Positions 54,971 through 63,634 are shown, counted from the first letter of the stretch. The stretch: 64,000 nt of DNA from Agrilactobacillus fermenti (GCF_021030645.1 NZ_JACGCJ010000009.1:30837-94836); one strand, 5' to 3'. The notes: generated from the letters alone by a model not told the origin. A program made the numbers and translations.

Positions 54971-56099
54971 CGATGACACCTCTTTGTTCGGCGGCGATCT
55001 TATCGCTCAAGTCCACAGTATTGCCATGTTCAGCTTCAAAAAGATGCAGTTGATCAACAATACTTGGTAATTTTACAAAAGCTTGCCGGCAGTCACTGTC
55101 AACCTGAGTCTTACAATTAACAACCAAGTTGCTGTCACTATTCGTTACGGTCAAAACAGCTTCTTTCCCAAGATTTGCCACCGCTTCAATTTTGACGGGC
55201 ATGATTTGCTTATGACTCCCTTGATCTACGAAGGATACTTGCAAGTCTTCCGGCCGAATACCTAAGCGATAACGACCAGACGGGATGGCTTCTGTTAAAT
55301 GATAAGCCATTGATACCCCATTCTTTTGTTTAAACGGCAATTGAATGCTTTGGCCTGTTTCGTCAACTTGAACATCAATTATATTCATTCGTGGTGACCC
55401 AATAAATTCACCCACAAATGCATTTTTAGGGCGATTATAAAGTTCTAGTGGAGTGCCGACTTGCTGAATCTGCCGATCATTTAGCACCATTACGCGGTCA
55501 CCCATGGTCATGGCTTCAACTTGATCATGCGTGACATAAATCAAAGTCATCCCAATTTCTTTATGCAGCCGGACGATTTCTTGCCGCATTTCACTACGCA
55601 GCTGAGCATCTAAATTGGATAAAGGTTCATCCATTAAAACTAGTGGTGCTTTAGTGGCAATCGCGCGGGCTAAAGCAACGCGTTGCTGTTGTCCACCAGA
55701 CAAAGCTTTTGGTTTCCGATGCCGTTGCGGTAATAAATGAACCATATTTAAAGCTTCAAAGATACGAGCTTCTTCTTCTGTTTTAGAAAGGCCCAAATTA
55801 CGAATACCAAACCGAATATTATCTTGAACCGACAGAAATGGTAGTAAGGCATAATTTTGGAAAACCATCGCTAAGTGGCGGTCTTTAGGGGAATCATTCG
55901 TCACATCTTGGTCGTCAAAGTAAATCTGACCACTCGTCGTCGGAATTAAACCCGCAATCATTCTTAATAAAGTACTTTTCCCTGAACCAGAGGGACCAAC
56001 TAATACGAAAAACTCGCCTTCACGAATTTCCGTATTAATATTGGTCAATACTTCGGTATCTTGATACTGTTTACTCAAATTCTTCAGCTGTATACGCAT
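54957..56099 (-). CDS. ugpC: Glycerol-3-phosphate ABC transporter ATP-binding protein UgpC
   Basis: A 380-residue MalK/UgpC-type ATPase. Walker A GPSGSGKST is near residues 35-43, the signature LSGGQQQRVALARAIA near 133, Walker B LVLMDEPLSNLD near 155 and the switch His in IYVTHDQVEA near 190. The C-terminal TOBE regulatory domain follows (about 240-370, GEFIGSPRMNIIDVQV, IRPEDLQVSF). AAAGGAGAGTTATTTC precedes ATG 56099. It is the first gene of the operon. Confidence 0.93.
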   Translation of the reverse strand: MRIQLKNLSKQYQDTEVLTNINTEIREGEFFVLVGPSGSGKSTLLRMIAGLIPTTSGQIYFDDQDVTNDSPKDRHLAMVFQNYALLPFLSVQDNIRFGIRNLGLSKTEEEARIFEALNMVHLLPQRHRKPKALSGGQQQRVALARAIATKAPLVLMDEPLSNLDAQLRSEMRQEIVRLHKEIGMTLIYVTHDQVEAMTMGDRVMVLNDRQIQQVGTPLELYNRPKNAFVGEFIGSPRMNIIDVQVDETGQSIQLPFKQKNGVSMAYHLTEAIPSGRYRLGIRPEDLQVSFVDQGSHKQIMPVKIEAVANLGKEAVLTVTNSDSNLVVNCKTQVDSDCRQAFVKLPSIVDQLHLFEAEHGNTVDLSDKIAAEQRGVIDAIS

Positions 56100-56393
56100 G
56101 AAATAACTCTCCTTTAATCGATTACGATTAATTTTGCGTGGATCAAACATCTATATTCCATGTTATCGGCCCAATGTAAATATTGATTATTATTAACGTT
56201 TATCTTATGTAAATATAAATTACTTAAATTTTACAATTTTAATTTTTCTTGTTTAGTCCTTGATAATAAAAGAGTTCATGTATATATAACCGCTTACAAT
56301 TGTATCCAAAATTTAAATTGATTTGTTTTGATCTGACAAACATTATAAAGTGAATCATAACTTATCAATCAATTATTCATGCTGGAGGTTATC
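56100..56393. other. Divergent promoter region between ugp operon and phosphodiesterase gene
   Basis: A 294-base AT-rich gap. It must hold promoters for both directions, but no single -35/-10 pair stands out on either strand. No gene is seen. Confidence 0.5.
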
Positions 56394-57197
56394 ATGACCA
56401 CTCGAAAAATTATTGCGCATCGTGGGCTGCCCACACTGGCGCCTGAAAATACCCAACGTACTTTTAATAAACTACTAGATTACAATATTGACTGGTTCGA
56501 AACAGACCTGAGTATCACCAAGGACGCTCAAGCTGTGATTTTGCATGACGACAACTTAGAACGAACAACGGATACGACGGGATTGATCACGGAAAAAACA
56601 ACCGCCGAATTAACTGAAGTTTCTAATGGTGCCTGGTTTAGTCCTGAATTTGCCCAAGAACGGATCTTAACTTTGATACAGCTGATTGATTTCTTAAACC
56701 AAAACAAACTTAATGTTAATATCGAATTAAAATCTGTAATTGGTACTTTTGCAAATGACCTAGCCAATGAACTTGTCAGCCAGTTAGCCCAAGCTCTGAA
56801 ACTACTAGATACTCAAATCAATGTCATTGTTTCCTCATTTAATCCACTCATGATTGCTAAATTTAAAGCACTGGACGCTACCACCCCAACTGCTTTGCTA
56901 TTTAGTCAGAAAAGTTTGCAAGCCGATTGGGATTTTTATATGCAAGCATTAGACACAAAAATCATTCATCCTCAAAGTGAAGGGCTGACCAAAGAAAAAG
57001 TCCAAACCATCAAAGACCATGGCTATGATCTCAATGTTTGGACTGTTGATCGAATTGATCGTGCTAATCAACTATTTAACTGGGGTGTCGATGGTGTGAT
57101 CACTAATATTGCACAAAATATGCCCCAAATTCAAGCTAAGACACCACGATCACAAAAGACACAGCCGCTAGGGCCCTTCTTAAGTAATTGGCATTAA
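56394..57197 (+). CDS. ugpQ: Glycerophosphodiester phosphodiesterase
   Basis: A 267-residue cytosolic GDPD that releases glycerol 3-phosphate from glycerophosphodiesters. The catalytic histidine is in IIAHRGLPTLAPENT near residue 10, the metal glutamate/aspartate in WFETDLSITKDAQAVILHDDNLERTTD near 36-62 and the C-terminal NVWTVD near 225. GGAGGTTATC precedes ATG 56394. Its divergence from the ugp transporter suggests that it processes imported glycerophosphodiesters. No signal peptide is seen. Confidence 0.92.
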   Translation: MTTRKIIAHRGLPTLAPENTQRTFNKLLDYNIDWFETDLSITKDAQAVILHDDNLERTTDTTGLITEKTTAELTEVSNGAWFSPEFAQERILTLIQLIDFLNQNKLNVNIELKSVIGTFANDLANELVSQLAQALKLLDTQINVIVSSFNPLMIAKFKALDATTPTALLFSQKSLQADWDFYMQALDTKIIHPQSEGLTKEKVQTIKDHGYDLNVWTVDRIDRANQLFNWGVDGVITNIAQNMPQIQAKTPRSQKTQPLGPFLSNWH

Positions 57198-57198
57198 A

Positions 57199-58164
57199 CT
57201 AATGAATCTTTAAAACGATTTTTTGGCGCTTGGCCTGACCACTAGCCACTAATTGGTGTGCTTGAGCTGCTTGGTCAAGCGGCAATAATTTTACTTGGTC
57301 ATCCAATAGCTTGCCTTGAGCAAACTGCTCATTTAATAAACTGGCGGCTTGTTGCAATTGCGCGACAGTCGCATGACTGATCACGAACCCTTTGATTTGT
57401 TTCATATTCATATAGAATTGACGGACATCAAATTGAAACTGGTCATCTGCCGGTGCTGCAATCAAAGCAACCTGCCCATTTAAATTTAGCGCAGCTAGAT
57501 TATCCTGTAAATCAACTTTACCCGAAGTATCCACAATTGCATCGAATTGTTTCACGGTAGACTCCGTAATGGCTAGATGATAGTCATAAGTACGGTGGCT
57601 GCCGATTTTTTTTAAATAATCAAAGTCACTGGTTGCACTTGTAGTCTGCACCAGAGCGCCCAAGACATTTCCTAACGCCACTAATTTACGGCCCACATGA
57701 CCAGCGCCACCTTCAACTAATAACTGTTGACCCTTTTTGATTTGTAAAATATTCTGTAACAAAATTGCGGCCGTAGCACCAGCATGAACAGCAGCAACTA
57801 GTTGAATTGGATCTACACCAGTCGGCACTTTGAATAAACGTTTCACGGGTACAGTAATATATTCAGCAGTGGTGCCATTACGCCCATCATATCCCATACT
57901 ATTGGTCCAAACGAGCATGCCTGGTTGAAAATTAGTTACATCACTGCCAACCTCAGTAACCGTTCCAACGGCATCGCGGCCAATAACAAACGGAAAAATA
58001 AGTTTGGTTTGAAACGCGCCCGAACGGACGTAAGTATCGACGTTATCCACCGCGGCTGCTTGCACCTGAACTAAAACTTCATTGGCACGTGGTTTAGGAA
58101 TTGCCTGCTCGCCAACACGAATCACCTCCGGACCACCAAGTTGTTCAATAAAAGCTGCACGCAT
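57199..58164 (-). CDS. NADPH:quinone reductase-like zinc-independent alcohol dehydrogenase family protein
   Basis: A 321-residue medium-chain dehydrogenase of the QOR type. The GroES-like N domain shows GGPEVIRVGEQAIPKPRANEVLVQV and VDNVDTYVRSG, and the cofactor domain LLVEGGAGHVGRKLVALGN near residues 148-165. Zinc-ligand cysteines are lacking, as in quinone reductases. It converges with the phosphodiesterase gene, with one base between the frames and no terminator visible. Electron acceptor unknown. Confidence 0.87.
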   Translation of the reverse strand: MRAAFIEQLGGPEVIRVGEQAIPKPRANEVLVQVQAAAVDNVDTYVRSGAFQTKLIFPFVIGRDAVGTVTEVGSDVTNFQPGMLVWTNSMGYDGRNGTTAEYITVPVKRLFKVPTGVDPIQLVAAVHAGATAAILLQNILQIKKGQQLLVEGGAGHVGRKLVALGNVLGALVQTTSATSDFDYLKKIGSHRTYDYHLAITESTVKQFDAIVDTSGKVDLQDNLAALNLNGQVALIAAPADDQFQFDVRQFYMNMKQIKGFVISHATVAQLQQAASLLNEQFAQGKLLDDQVKLLPLDQAAQAHQLVASGQAKRQKIVLKIH

Positions 58165-58208
58165 TCTTCACATTCCCTTCATGTTGATTCATGAAAAGTA
58201 TACGCCTT

Positions 58209-59621
58209 TTAACTATTTGTCGGAATGCTTTTTACTTTAAGTACTGGCTTAGCCTGATTGGTCTTTAAACCAAGCCCTGTCACCCCACTTAATAGGGAAA
58301 AGACGGGACAAAGCAAGCTAAAGAATACAAATGGTAAGTAATGGATCGTTGGCACACCTAGTGTATTAGCGATAAAGACACCGCCAACCCCCCAAGGAAC
58401 TAAGTAATTCAAAACTGTCCCACCATCTTCTAAGACACGCCCCAGCGCACGACTGGCTAAATTACCAGCATTAAATGCCTGTTTAAAAGCTCGGCCGGGC
58501 AGAATAATTGAAAGAAATTGTTCCCCCACGAAGAGATTCACACCAATACAAGTAGCCAGCGCCGCTGCGATCAATTTACCTTTTGTATTCAAGTGGGCAG
58601 CCAATGGATTCATCACGGCACTGATCAAGCCAAGATGGACTAATAACCCGCCTAAAGATAGTGTCAATACAATCAAAGCGACGGTAGGCATCATGCTAAC
58701 AATGCCACCCCGGGACAATAACGCGTTCACTTGGTGATTATTCGTTTTTGCCACAAAGCCATTGGTAATAATCTGTGCGACCTGCTGCAAAGTTAAATGA
58801 GGGATCGTTAAAAATAACATCCCAGCTGAAACAAAAACATTCAGTAACATCGTGGGAATAGCTGCCATTTTAATAAAGGCACAGCCGAATACTAATACAA
58901 TCGGGATCAAAGCCCATAAGGAGATTTGAAAATTTCCATTTAAAGCTTGTACAGTTGCCGTGATCTTAGACATATCCGCATGATTATGGCCCATACCTAA
59001 AAAGGCAAACACAACGGTGGTTATCAAAGCTGCTGGTAATGTGGACCACAAAATTGTTTTCATATGGTCAAATAAATCAGTATCCACAACAGCCGCCGCA
59101 AGATTATTAGTTTCAGATAATGGTGAACATTTATCACCAAAAACCCCGCCGGCAACCACGGCCCCAGCAATGATTGCAGGATTAAAATTCATCGTGATCC
59201 CGATGCCAAAAAAGGCGATTCCCACTGTAGACACGACCGTAAAACAACTGCCAACTGCTGCACCAACCAAAGCACACACTAGAAACACCGTAGGCAAAAA
59301 CCATTGGGCATTTAAGGCATCAAAACCAAAAACCATCAAAGTTGGAATCGTGCCAGCCGCGATCCAAGTACTGATCATGGCTCCAATCAAAATAAAGATC
59401 ACAATGGGAATGATTCCTTTATCAATGCCGTCCTTGATACTTGCATTGATTTCTGACCAGTCGTATCCTTTGAAACGCGCCCAAAAAATAATGACTGTCA
59501 TCGCTAGCAAAACCGGGACTTGAGGTGACAAACCAAAACCAATAACGCCGACCCCCACAATTCCTAAAATAAGACCTAACATGATCATTGCTTCCCGAAT
59601 ACTCAATTGAATGTGTTTCAT
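58209..59621 (-). CDS. nhaC: NhaC family Na+/H+ antiporter-type transporter (possibly amino acid related)
   Basis: A 470-residue membrane protein with about 11-12 hydrophobic segments. Family motifs include the helix ALVGAAVGSCFTVVSTVGIAFFGIG, GVFGDKCSPLSETNNLAAAVV near residue 190 and the VPWGVGGVFIANTLGV segment. AGGAGGATTTAAGT precedes ATG 59621. It sits behind a T-box leader, which ion antiporters do not need; T-box-controlled NhaC-like proteins (YheL type) in Firmicutes are thought to move amino acids, tyrosine in the described cases. Transport of an aromatic amino acid is therefore plausible but inferred. Confidence 0.85.
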   Translation of the reverse strand: MKHIQLSIREAMIMLGLILGIVGVGVIGFGLSPQVPVLLAMTVIIFWARFKGYDWSEINASIKDGIDKGIIPIVIFILIGAMISTWIAAGTIPTLMVFGFDALNAQWFLPTVFLVCALVGAAVGSCFTVVSTVGIAFFGIGITMNFNPAIIAGAVVAGGVFGDKCSPLSETNNLAAAVVDTDLFDHMKTILWSTLPAALITTVVFAFLGMGHNHADMSKITATVQALNGNFQISLWALIPIVLVFGCAFIKMAAIPTMLLNVFVSAGMLFLTIPHLTLQQVAQIITNGFVAKTNNHQVNALLSRGGIVSMMPTVALIVLTLSLGGLLVHLGLISAVMNPLAAHLNTKGKLIAAALATCIGVNLFVGEQFLSIILPGRAFKQAFNAGNLASRALGRVLEDGGTVLNYLVPWGVGGVFIANTLGVPTIHYLPFVFFSLLCPVFSLLSGVTGLGLKTNQAKPVLKVKSIPTNS

Positions 59622-59683
59622 ATACTTAAATCCTCCTAATTCAAAACCTAGCTTCATCAATCGTATGCAATCATTGAATCTAT

Positions 59684-59722
59684 TCAGTATCGGCTTAAAC
59701 CACCGTTTGATGTTTGTATCAT
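59684..59722 (-). CDS. Possible 12-codon ORF between T-box and nhaC
   Basis: ATG 59722 follows GGAGG with a 9-base spacing and reads 12 codons to a TGA, the last sense codon being TAC (Tyr). It lies after the T-box terminator and before nhaC. The strong ribosome binding site is the only support. Confidence 0.3.
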   Translation of the reverse strand: MIQTSNGGLSRY

Positions 59723-59742
59723 TAATGACGACCTCCATTTAC

Positions 59743-59990
59743 AAAAAAAAAGCCCCCATACACAAAACATTGTGCATAGGGACGATTGGTTTAACCGTGG
59801 TACCACCCAAATTGAAAATTAACTTATGACCGCAAAGGCCAAGTTCACTTTCCACTCGACTGAGATATTGGCTGCAGGACCATTGCCTCCATTTGACGTA
59901 TTTCGCATGTTTTGCCCTGATTGGTTCGCACGGACCACCAACTCTCTGACACCCAGACAAGCACCTACTGGTTATGTAAATGAGGCGTAA
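59743..59990 (-). promoter_or_regulatory. T-box riboswitch upstream of nhaC
   Basis: Read on the minus strand: stem I base GCCTC/GGAGGC (59982-59986 with 59885-59890), AGTA, AGAGAG (59942-59947), the conserved GGGTGGTACCACGG (59795-59808) and the terminator with arms TCCCTATGCACA and TGTGTATGGGGG followed by U9. In the specifier loop, TAC (59898-59900, Tyr, followed by a purine) and TGC (59905-59907, Cys) are the candidates. The Tyr reading fits the aromatic neighbours and the known YheL case. Confidence 0.9.
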
Positions 59991-60010
59991 TTGATTAAAA
60001 TGTTATTTAG

Positions 60011-60039
60011 ATTATAAAACAGTTAACATTAAATGACAA
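60011..60039 (-). promoter_or_regulatory. Promoter of the T-box/nhaC unit
   Basis: On the minus strand, TTGTCA (60034-60039), a 17-base spacer and TATAAT (60011-60016). It lies just behind the 3' end of the 2-hydroxyacid dehydrogenase gene. Confidence 0.88.
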
Positions 60040-60053
60040 TAGTTAATTTTAAT

Positions 60054-61049
60054 TTAATCAGCGTGTACAATATGGGGACTAGTTTTGCCTTCAATCGTAA
60101 GTTTTGCGTCTGTGAGTGCAATATCGACCATATTTTGGACGGCATCATCCGTGTAAAACCCAATATGCGGCGTAATTGAGACATTTGGCAAAGCTAATAG
60201 TTCATTTAACGCTGGATGATCGATACCAGTTTGCATACAGTCTTCCCCAAAAATGCCAGTTTCACCTTCAATTGTATCTAACCCCGCGCCAGCAATCTCC
60301 TTTTGTTTCAAAGCTGTTAATAACGCTTGGGTATCCACAACGGGTCCACGAGAGCAATTGATCAGCAAAGCATCTGACTTCATTGTTTTTAAGGCCTGCG
60401 CATCGATCATATGTGTGGTCTCAGGGCTTAGTGGTGTATGACAAGTAACCACATCAGCTGTTTTTAATAATGTTTCTCGATCGGTATATGTCAATACATC
60501 GCTTAATTCTGGCCGCTGAATCGGATCTTGCGCAATAACTGTTGCTCCTAAAGCATTGAAGAGCCGTGCTACTGCACTGCCGATTTTACCAGCACCAATG
60601 ATACCCACAGTCTGATCATGAATCTCATGAGATTTGAGACCACCCCAACTAAAATCATTTTGTAATTCTCTAGCTTTAGTTTCCCCCATATGCCGTAATA
60701 GAAACAGCGTATGTGCCAACGTCAATTCGCCCACTGAACGCGGTGAATAGGCTGGTACATTTGTAATCGTAAGGCCATTAGCGCGTGCAGCTGGAAAATC
60801 AATAATATCATACCCAGTAATACGCAAAGCGATTTGTTTGATACCAAAAGACTTCAATCGTTGGTAGATTTCCGGATCAGCTACTTTGCCATGCTGCTGA
60901 ATAACGATACCATCATAGCCTCGCGCCTGGTCAACTGTTGCCAAATTAAATGGATCTGGCGTTTTGTCGACGGTCACTTGATTTCTTTTTGCCCAAGCGT
61001 CAATCGCAGCCACTTCATCTGGACGGACATGATACATTAAAATTTTCAT
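60054..61049 (-). CDS. D-2-hydroxyacid dehydrogenase
   Basis: A 331-residue NAD-dependent enzyme of the D-lactate/D-2-hydroxyisocaproate dehydrogenase type. The cofactor loop is VGIIGAGKIGSAVARLF near residues 147-163. The catalytic Arg is in LLINCSRGPVVD near 236, Glu in AGLDTIEGETGIF near 262 and His in SITPHIGFYTDD near 296. It reduces 2-oxoacids such as pyruvate, branched or aromatic oxoacids. Its place after an aminotransferase, under an aromatic-type attenuator, suggests phenylpyruvate or hydroxyphenylpyruvate as substrate. GGAGGTTTTATTATT precedes the ATG; the gap to the upstream gene is 38 bases. Confidence 0.88.
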   Translation of the reverse strand: MKILMYHVRPDEVAAIDAWAKRNQVTVDKTPDPFNLATVDQARGYDGIVIQQHGKVADPEIYQRLKSFGIKQIALRITGYDIIDFPAARANGLTITNVPAYSPRSVGELTLAHTLFLLRHMGETKARELQNDFSWGGLKSHEIHDQTVGIIGAGKIGSAVARLFNALGATVIAQDPIQRPELSDVLTYTDRETLLKTADVVTCHTPLSPETTHMIDAQALKTMKSDALLINCSRGPVVDTQALLTALKQKEIAGAGLDTIEGETGIFGEDCMQTGIDHPALNELLALPNVSITPHIGFYTDDAVQNMVDIALTDAKLTIEGKTSPHIVHAD

Positions 61050-61087
61050 AATAATAAAACCTCCAATAATTTTAGAAAATTCGATCC

Positions 61088-62278
61088 TTATTTTGTCGTC
61101 ACTTGTTGATTAGCAGTCACATAGGCAGCAAGTCGCGTCATAGCTTGTTGCAGTGATTCTAAACTTGCAGCATAGCTAATACGCACATAGCCTTCGCCGC
61201 CAGGTCCAAAAGAAGCTCCTGGAATCACAGCAACCTTTGCCTTTTGTGCCAGATCATAGCAGAAATCAAAGCTTTGCTGCTGCAAGCCAGTGGGAATCTT
61301 AGCAAAAATATAAAAGGCACCTTCAGGTTTGGCACAGGTAAAGCCAAGTTTATTAAGTGCAGTCACAAGATAGTCGCGGCGTTCTTGATAAGCTGTCCGC
61401 ATTTTAGCCCCATCATCTTTGCCATTCTTAAAGGCCTCATAGGCAGCATCTTGGGCATTGGTTGTCGCTGAAGTAATACAGAATTGATGCACTTTACCAA
61501 TTTGGGCAATAACTGGTGCAGGACCACAAAGCAATCCGATACGCCACCCTGTCATGGCATGAGATTTTGAAACACCATTCAGCAAAAGCACTTGGTCAGG
61601 TAAATACTCCGCTAAAGAAACATGGGGTTCATCATAAGTCAGCTCACTATAAATTTCATCACAAATTACAAAAATGTCATATTTTTGAATCACCCCTGCT
61701 AATGCTTTTAACTCAGCACGATGATAAGTCACGCCAGTGGGATTCGTCGGGTAGTTCAACACAATAGCTTTAACATCAGCTTGATTTGCTGCCAGAATTT
61801 GATCTAATTTTTCGGGTGATAAAACAAAACCATTGTCTGAGGTATCCGCAAAAATGGGCTCTGCGCCATTTAATAAAGTCACCGGTATGTAAAGTGGAAA
61901 AATTGGTGTGGGAATGATGACTTTATCGCCGGGATTCAAAATTGCCGTCAAACTAGCATAAATTGCCTCGGTTGCACCAGCTGTCACTAAAATTTGCGAT
62001 TTTGGTTCATATTGTACCTGATATTTTTCGTGTAAAAATTCACTCGCGGCTTGTCGCAAAGCCAACTTGCCAGCTGAATTGGTATAGTGGCTTTGATTGG
62101 TCATAATGCTCTTAATACCCGCCTGTTTCACATGTTCGGGGGTATTAAAATCAGGTTCGCCTAAGGTCAGCTTGATAATATCAGGAATCGTTGAGATCTT
62201 CTGATTAAAAGCTAAAATATCAGAAGGCTGTAGCTGGGCTAATTCTTTTTTCATATGCGTACTTAAATCTTTAGACAT
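61088..62278 (-). CDS. Class I/II pyridoxal-phosphate aminotransferase, probably aromatic
   Basis: A 396-residue fold-type I aminotransferase. Visible are IIKLTLGEPDFNTPEH, VTAGATEAIYASLTAIL (PLP phosphate loop), the NYPTNPTGVTYH Asn near residue 170, CDEIYSELTYD with the PLP Asp and Tyr, the PLP lysine in LNGVSKSHAMTGWRIG near 237 and the carboxylate Arg in GYVRISYAAS. It could be AraT or PatA-like by family. The leader with seven aromatic codons upstream supports aromatic amino acids as substrates. ATG 62278 has GAGGAG 8 bases upstream. It is followed by a 2-oxoacid reductase gene. Confidence 0.87.
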   Translation of the reverse strand: MSKDLSTHMKKELAQLQPSDILAFNQKISTIPDIIKLTLGEPDFNTPEHVKQAGIKSIMTNQSHYTNSAGKLALRQAASEFLHEKYQVQYEPKSQILVTAGATEAIYASLTAILNPGDKVIIPTPIFPLYIPVTLLNGAEPIFADTSDNGFVLSPEKLDQILAANQADVKAIVLNYPTNPTGVTYHRAELKALAGVIQKYDIFVICDEIYSELTYDEPHVSLAEYLPDQVLLLNGVSKSHAMTGWRIGLLCGPAPVIAQIGKVHQFCITSATTNAQDAAYEAFKNGKDDGAKMRTAYQERRDYLVTALNKLGFTCAKPEGAFYIFAKIPTGLQQQSFDFCYDLAQKAKVAVIPGASFGPGGEGYVRISYAASLESLQQAMTRLAAYVTANQQVTTK

Positions 62279-62309
62279 AAACACCACTCCTCAAAGAGAA
62301 AATTAGGTT

Positions 62310-62461
62310 AAAAAATACCCCACAGTCTGGAAAAACTGTGGGGTCTCTGCCTAATCAAGCTAAAGCTAGCTTCGCCACACAGTTCATCCGCACCTGTGTG
62401 ACCAGAAGTTAATCACGACAACAACTTTTGGTTTCACAAGTGCTTGTGAAAGAACCAAAAG
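62310..62461 (-). promoter_or_regulatory. Attenuator leader of the aminotransferase operon
   Basis: On the minus strand, in order: hairpin 1:2 with 16-base arms (62443-62461 with 62425-62440), hairpin 3:4 CACACAG/CTGTGTG (62394-62400 with 62376-62382), a small hairpin AAGCT/AGCTT (62357-62372), and terminator 5:6 ACCCCACAG/CTGTGGGGT (62317-62325 and 62336-62344) with a U6 tail. Segment 4 (CTGTGTGG) can pair with segment 5 (CCCCACAG, 7 of 8), and segment 2 can pair with segment 3 (ACCA/TGGT plus GTG/CAC). The aromatic codons of the leader ORF lie in arm 1. Confidence 0.8.
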
Positions 62462-62499
62462 TAAAAATACGCATTCACTTTTATGAATGAATTTGTCAT
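62434..62499 (-). CDS. Aromatic-rich leader peptide (21 residues)
   Basis: ATG 62499 to TGA 62434-62436. Codons 11-17 are TAT TTT TAC TTT TGG TTC TTT, seven aromatic residues in a row (Y-F-Y-F-W-F-F), followed by His-Lys-His-Leu. The run lies in and just before the first arm of the long hairpin, as in phe and trp leader peptides of other bacteria. The ribosome binding site AAGGA is 13 bases upstream, longer than ideal, which is the weak point. Stalling at these codons would open the hairpin. Confidence 0.75.
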   Translation of the reverse strand: MTNSFIKVNAYFYFWFFHKHL

Positions 62500-62534
62500 T
62501 ATGATTAAATTATCCTTATAGGATATTTATATTT

Positions 62535-62562
62535 ATCATACCATTTTAATCTTGCTTGTCAA
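62535..62562 (-). promoter_or_regulatory. Promoter of the aminotransferase leader
   Basis: On the minus strand, consensus TTGACA (62557-62562), a 16-base spacer and TGG-TATGAT (62535-62540, extended -10). The -35 overlaps the trpS stop codon. The start would be near 62528, giving a leader of about 250 bases. Confidence 0.88.
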
Positions 62563-63584
62563 AGATTTTTGAAATAATTGATGCCAATCGCATCACGAAC
62601 CTCTTGGAGTGTCTGATTAGCAACCTGATTTGCTTTTTCACTGCCCGCTTTCAAAATTTGTAACACGTGATCTGGGTCCTTGGCAAATTCTGCCCGCCGT
62701 TGCCGAATTGGCTCAAATTCAGCCTGTAAGACTTCATTCAAGTAACGCTTGATTTTAACATCGCCCAAGCCGCCATGTTGATATTGAGCTTTTAATTCAG
62801 CCACTTTTGCTTTATCTGGATCAAAAGCATCTAAATAGGTAAAGACGGTGTTACCCTCAATTTGACCAGGATCTTCAACATGAATATGATTAGGATCGGT
62901 ATACATGGACATGACTTTTTTCTGCATCGTATCAGGATCATCAGCCAGATAAATGGCATTATTTAAAGATTTAGACATCTTGGCATTGCCATCTAACCCA
63001 GGCAGCCGGCCTTCCCCTTTAGGTGGGAAAACGCCATAAGGTTCAACTAAAACTTCCTTATTATAAATATGGTTGAATGACCGCACAATTTCACGCGCTT
63101 GTTCCATCATCGGTTCCTGGTCATCGCCAACAGGTACGGTATCCGCCTTAAAAGCCGTGATGTCGGCCGTTTGGCTCACCGGATACATTAAAAATCCAGC
63201 CGGAACGCTTTGTCCAAAGGATTTCTGCCGAATTTCAGTTTTTACCGTTGGATTCCGCTCTAAGCGCGAAACTGAGACAATATTCATATAATGCATGGTC
63301 AATTCATTCAAAGCTGGAATTTGTGATTGCACTAAAATCGTTGATTTCTCAGGATCAATCCCCACTGCTAAATAGTCTAATGCAACTTCGATCAAAGAAC
63401 GCCGAATTTTTTCGGGATCGCGCGCGTTATCAGTTAATGCCTGCATATCCGCAATCATAATAAAAGTCTGGTAATCTCCGGAATTCTGTAATTTCACCCG
63501 ATTCCGCAGTGAACCGATATAATGTCCAATATGTAATTTCCCAGTTGGACGATCGGCAGTTAAAATAACGTGTTTGTCAGCCAT
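62559..63584 (-). CDS. trpS: Tryptophanyl-tRNA synthetase
   Basis: Class I synthetase charging tRNA-Trp. The 341 residues carry the HIGH-like [15 protein letters not shown] near residues 14-28, DMQAL near 46, the [16 protein letters not shown] segment near 150 and KMSKS near 207 ([21 protein letters not shown]). Start ATG 63584 lies behind AAAGGATATTAACACAATT. No T-box is seen upstream, only a sigma-70 promoter. It precedes the aromatic aminotransferase unit on the same strand. Confidence 0.96.
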   Translation of the reverse strand: MADKHVILTADRPTGKLHIGHYIGSLRNRVKLQNSGDYQTFIMIADMQALTDNARDPEKIRRSLIEVALDYLAVGIDPEKSTILVQSQIPALNELTMHYMNIVSVSRLERNPTVKTEIRQKSFGQSVPAGFLMYPVSQTADITAFKADTVPVGDDQEPMMEQAREIVRSFNHIYNKEVLVEPYGVFPPKGEGRLPGLDGNAKMSKSLNNAIYLADDPDTMQKKVMSMYTDPNHIHVEDPGQIEGNTVFTYLDAFDPDKAKVAELKAQYQHGGLGDVKIKRYLNEVLQAEFEPIRQRRAEFAKDPDHVLQILKAGSEKANQVANQTLQEVRDAIGINYFKNL

Positions 63585-63634
63585 AATTGTGTTAATATCC
63601 TTTCGCGGTAAGTTCGAATTATCTTAATGTTTTA

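Noticed and set aside
59621..59738. N-terminal extension of the NhaC-type protein by 39 codons
   Set aside because: The upstream ATG directly follows the T-box terminator U tract without a ribosome binding site, whereas ATG 59621 has AGGAGG and fits the family start.
62279..62461. Lysine, SAM or tetrahydrofolate riboswitch in the aminotransferase leader
   Set aside because: Only short fragments such as AGGTGCG resemble such aptamers; the order and length of the conserved blocks do not fit.
62410..62476. A 21-codon minus-strand frame overlapping the aromatic leader ORF, ending in Lys-Ser-Cys-Cys-Arg-Asp, which could be read as a cysteine leader peptide
   Set aside because: Its ATG has no ribosome binding site, its Cys codons lie behind hairpin arm 2 instead of in arm 1, and downstream genes have no cysteine link. 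The overlapping aromatic frame fits codon position and gene context better.
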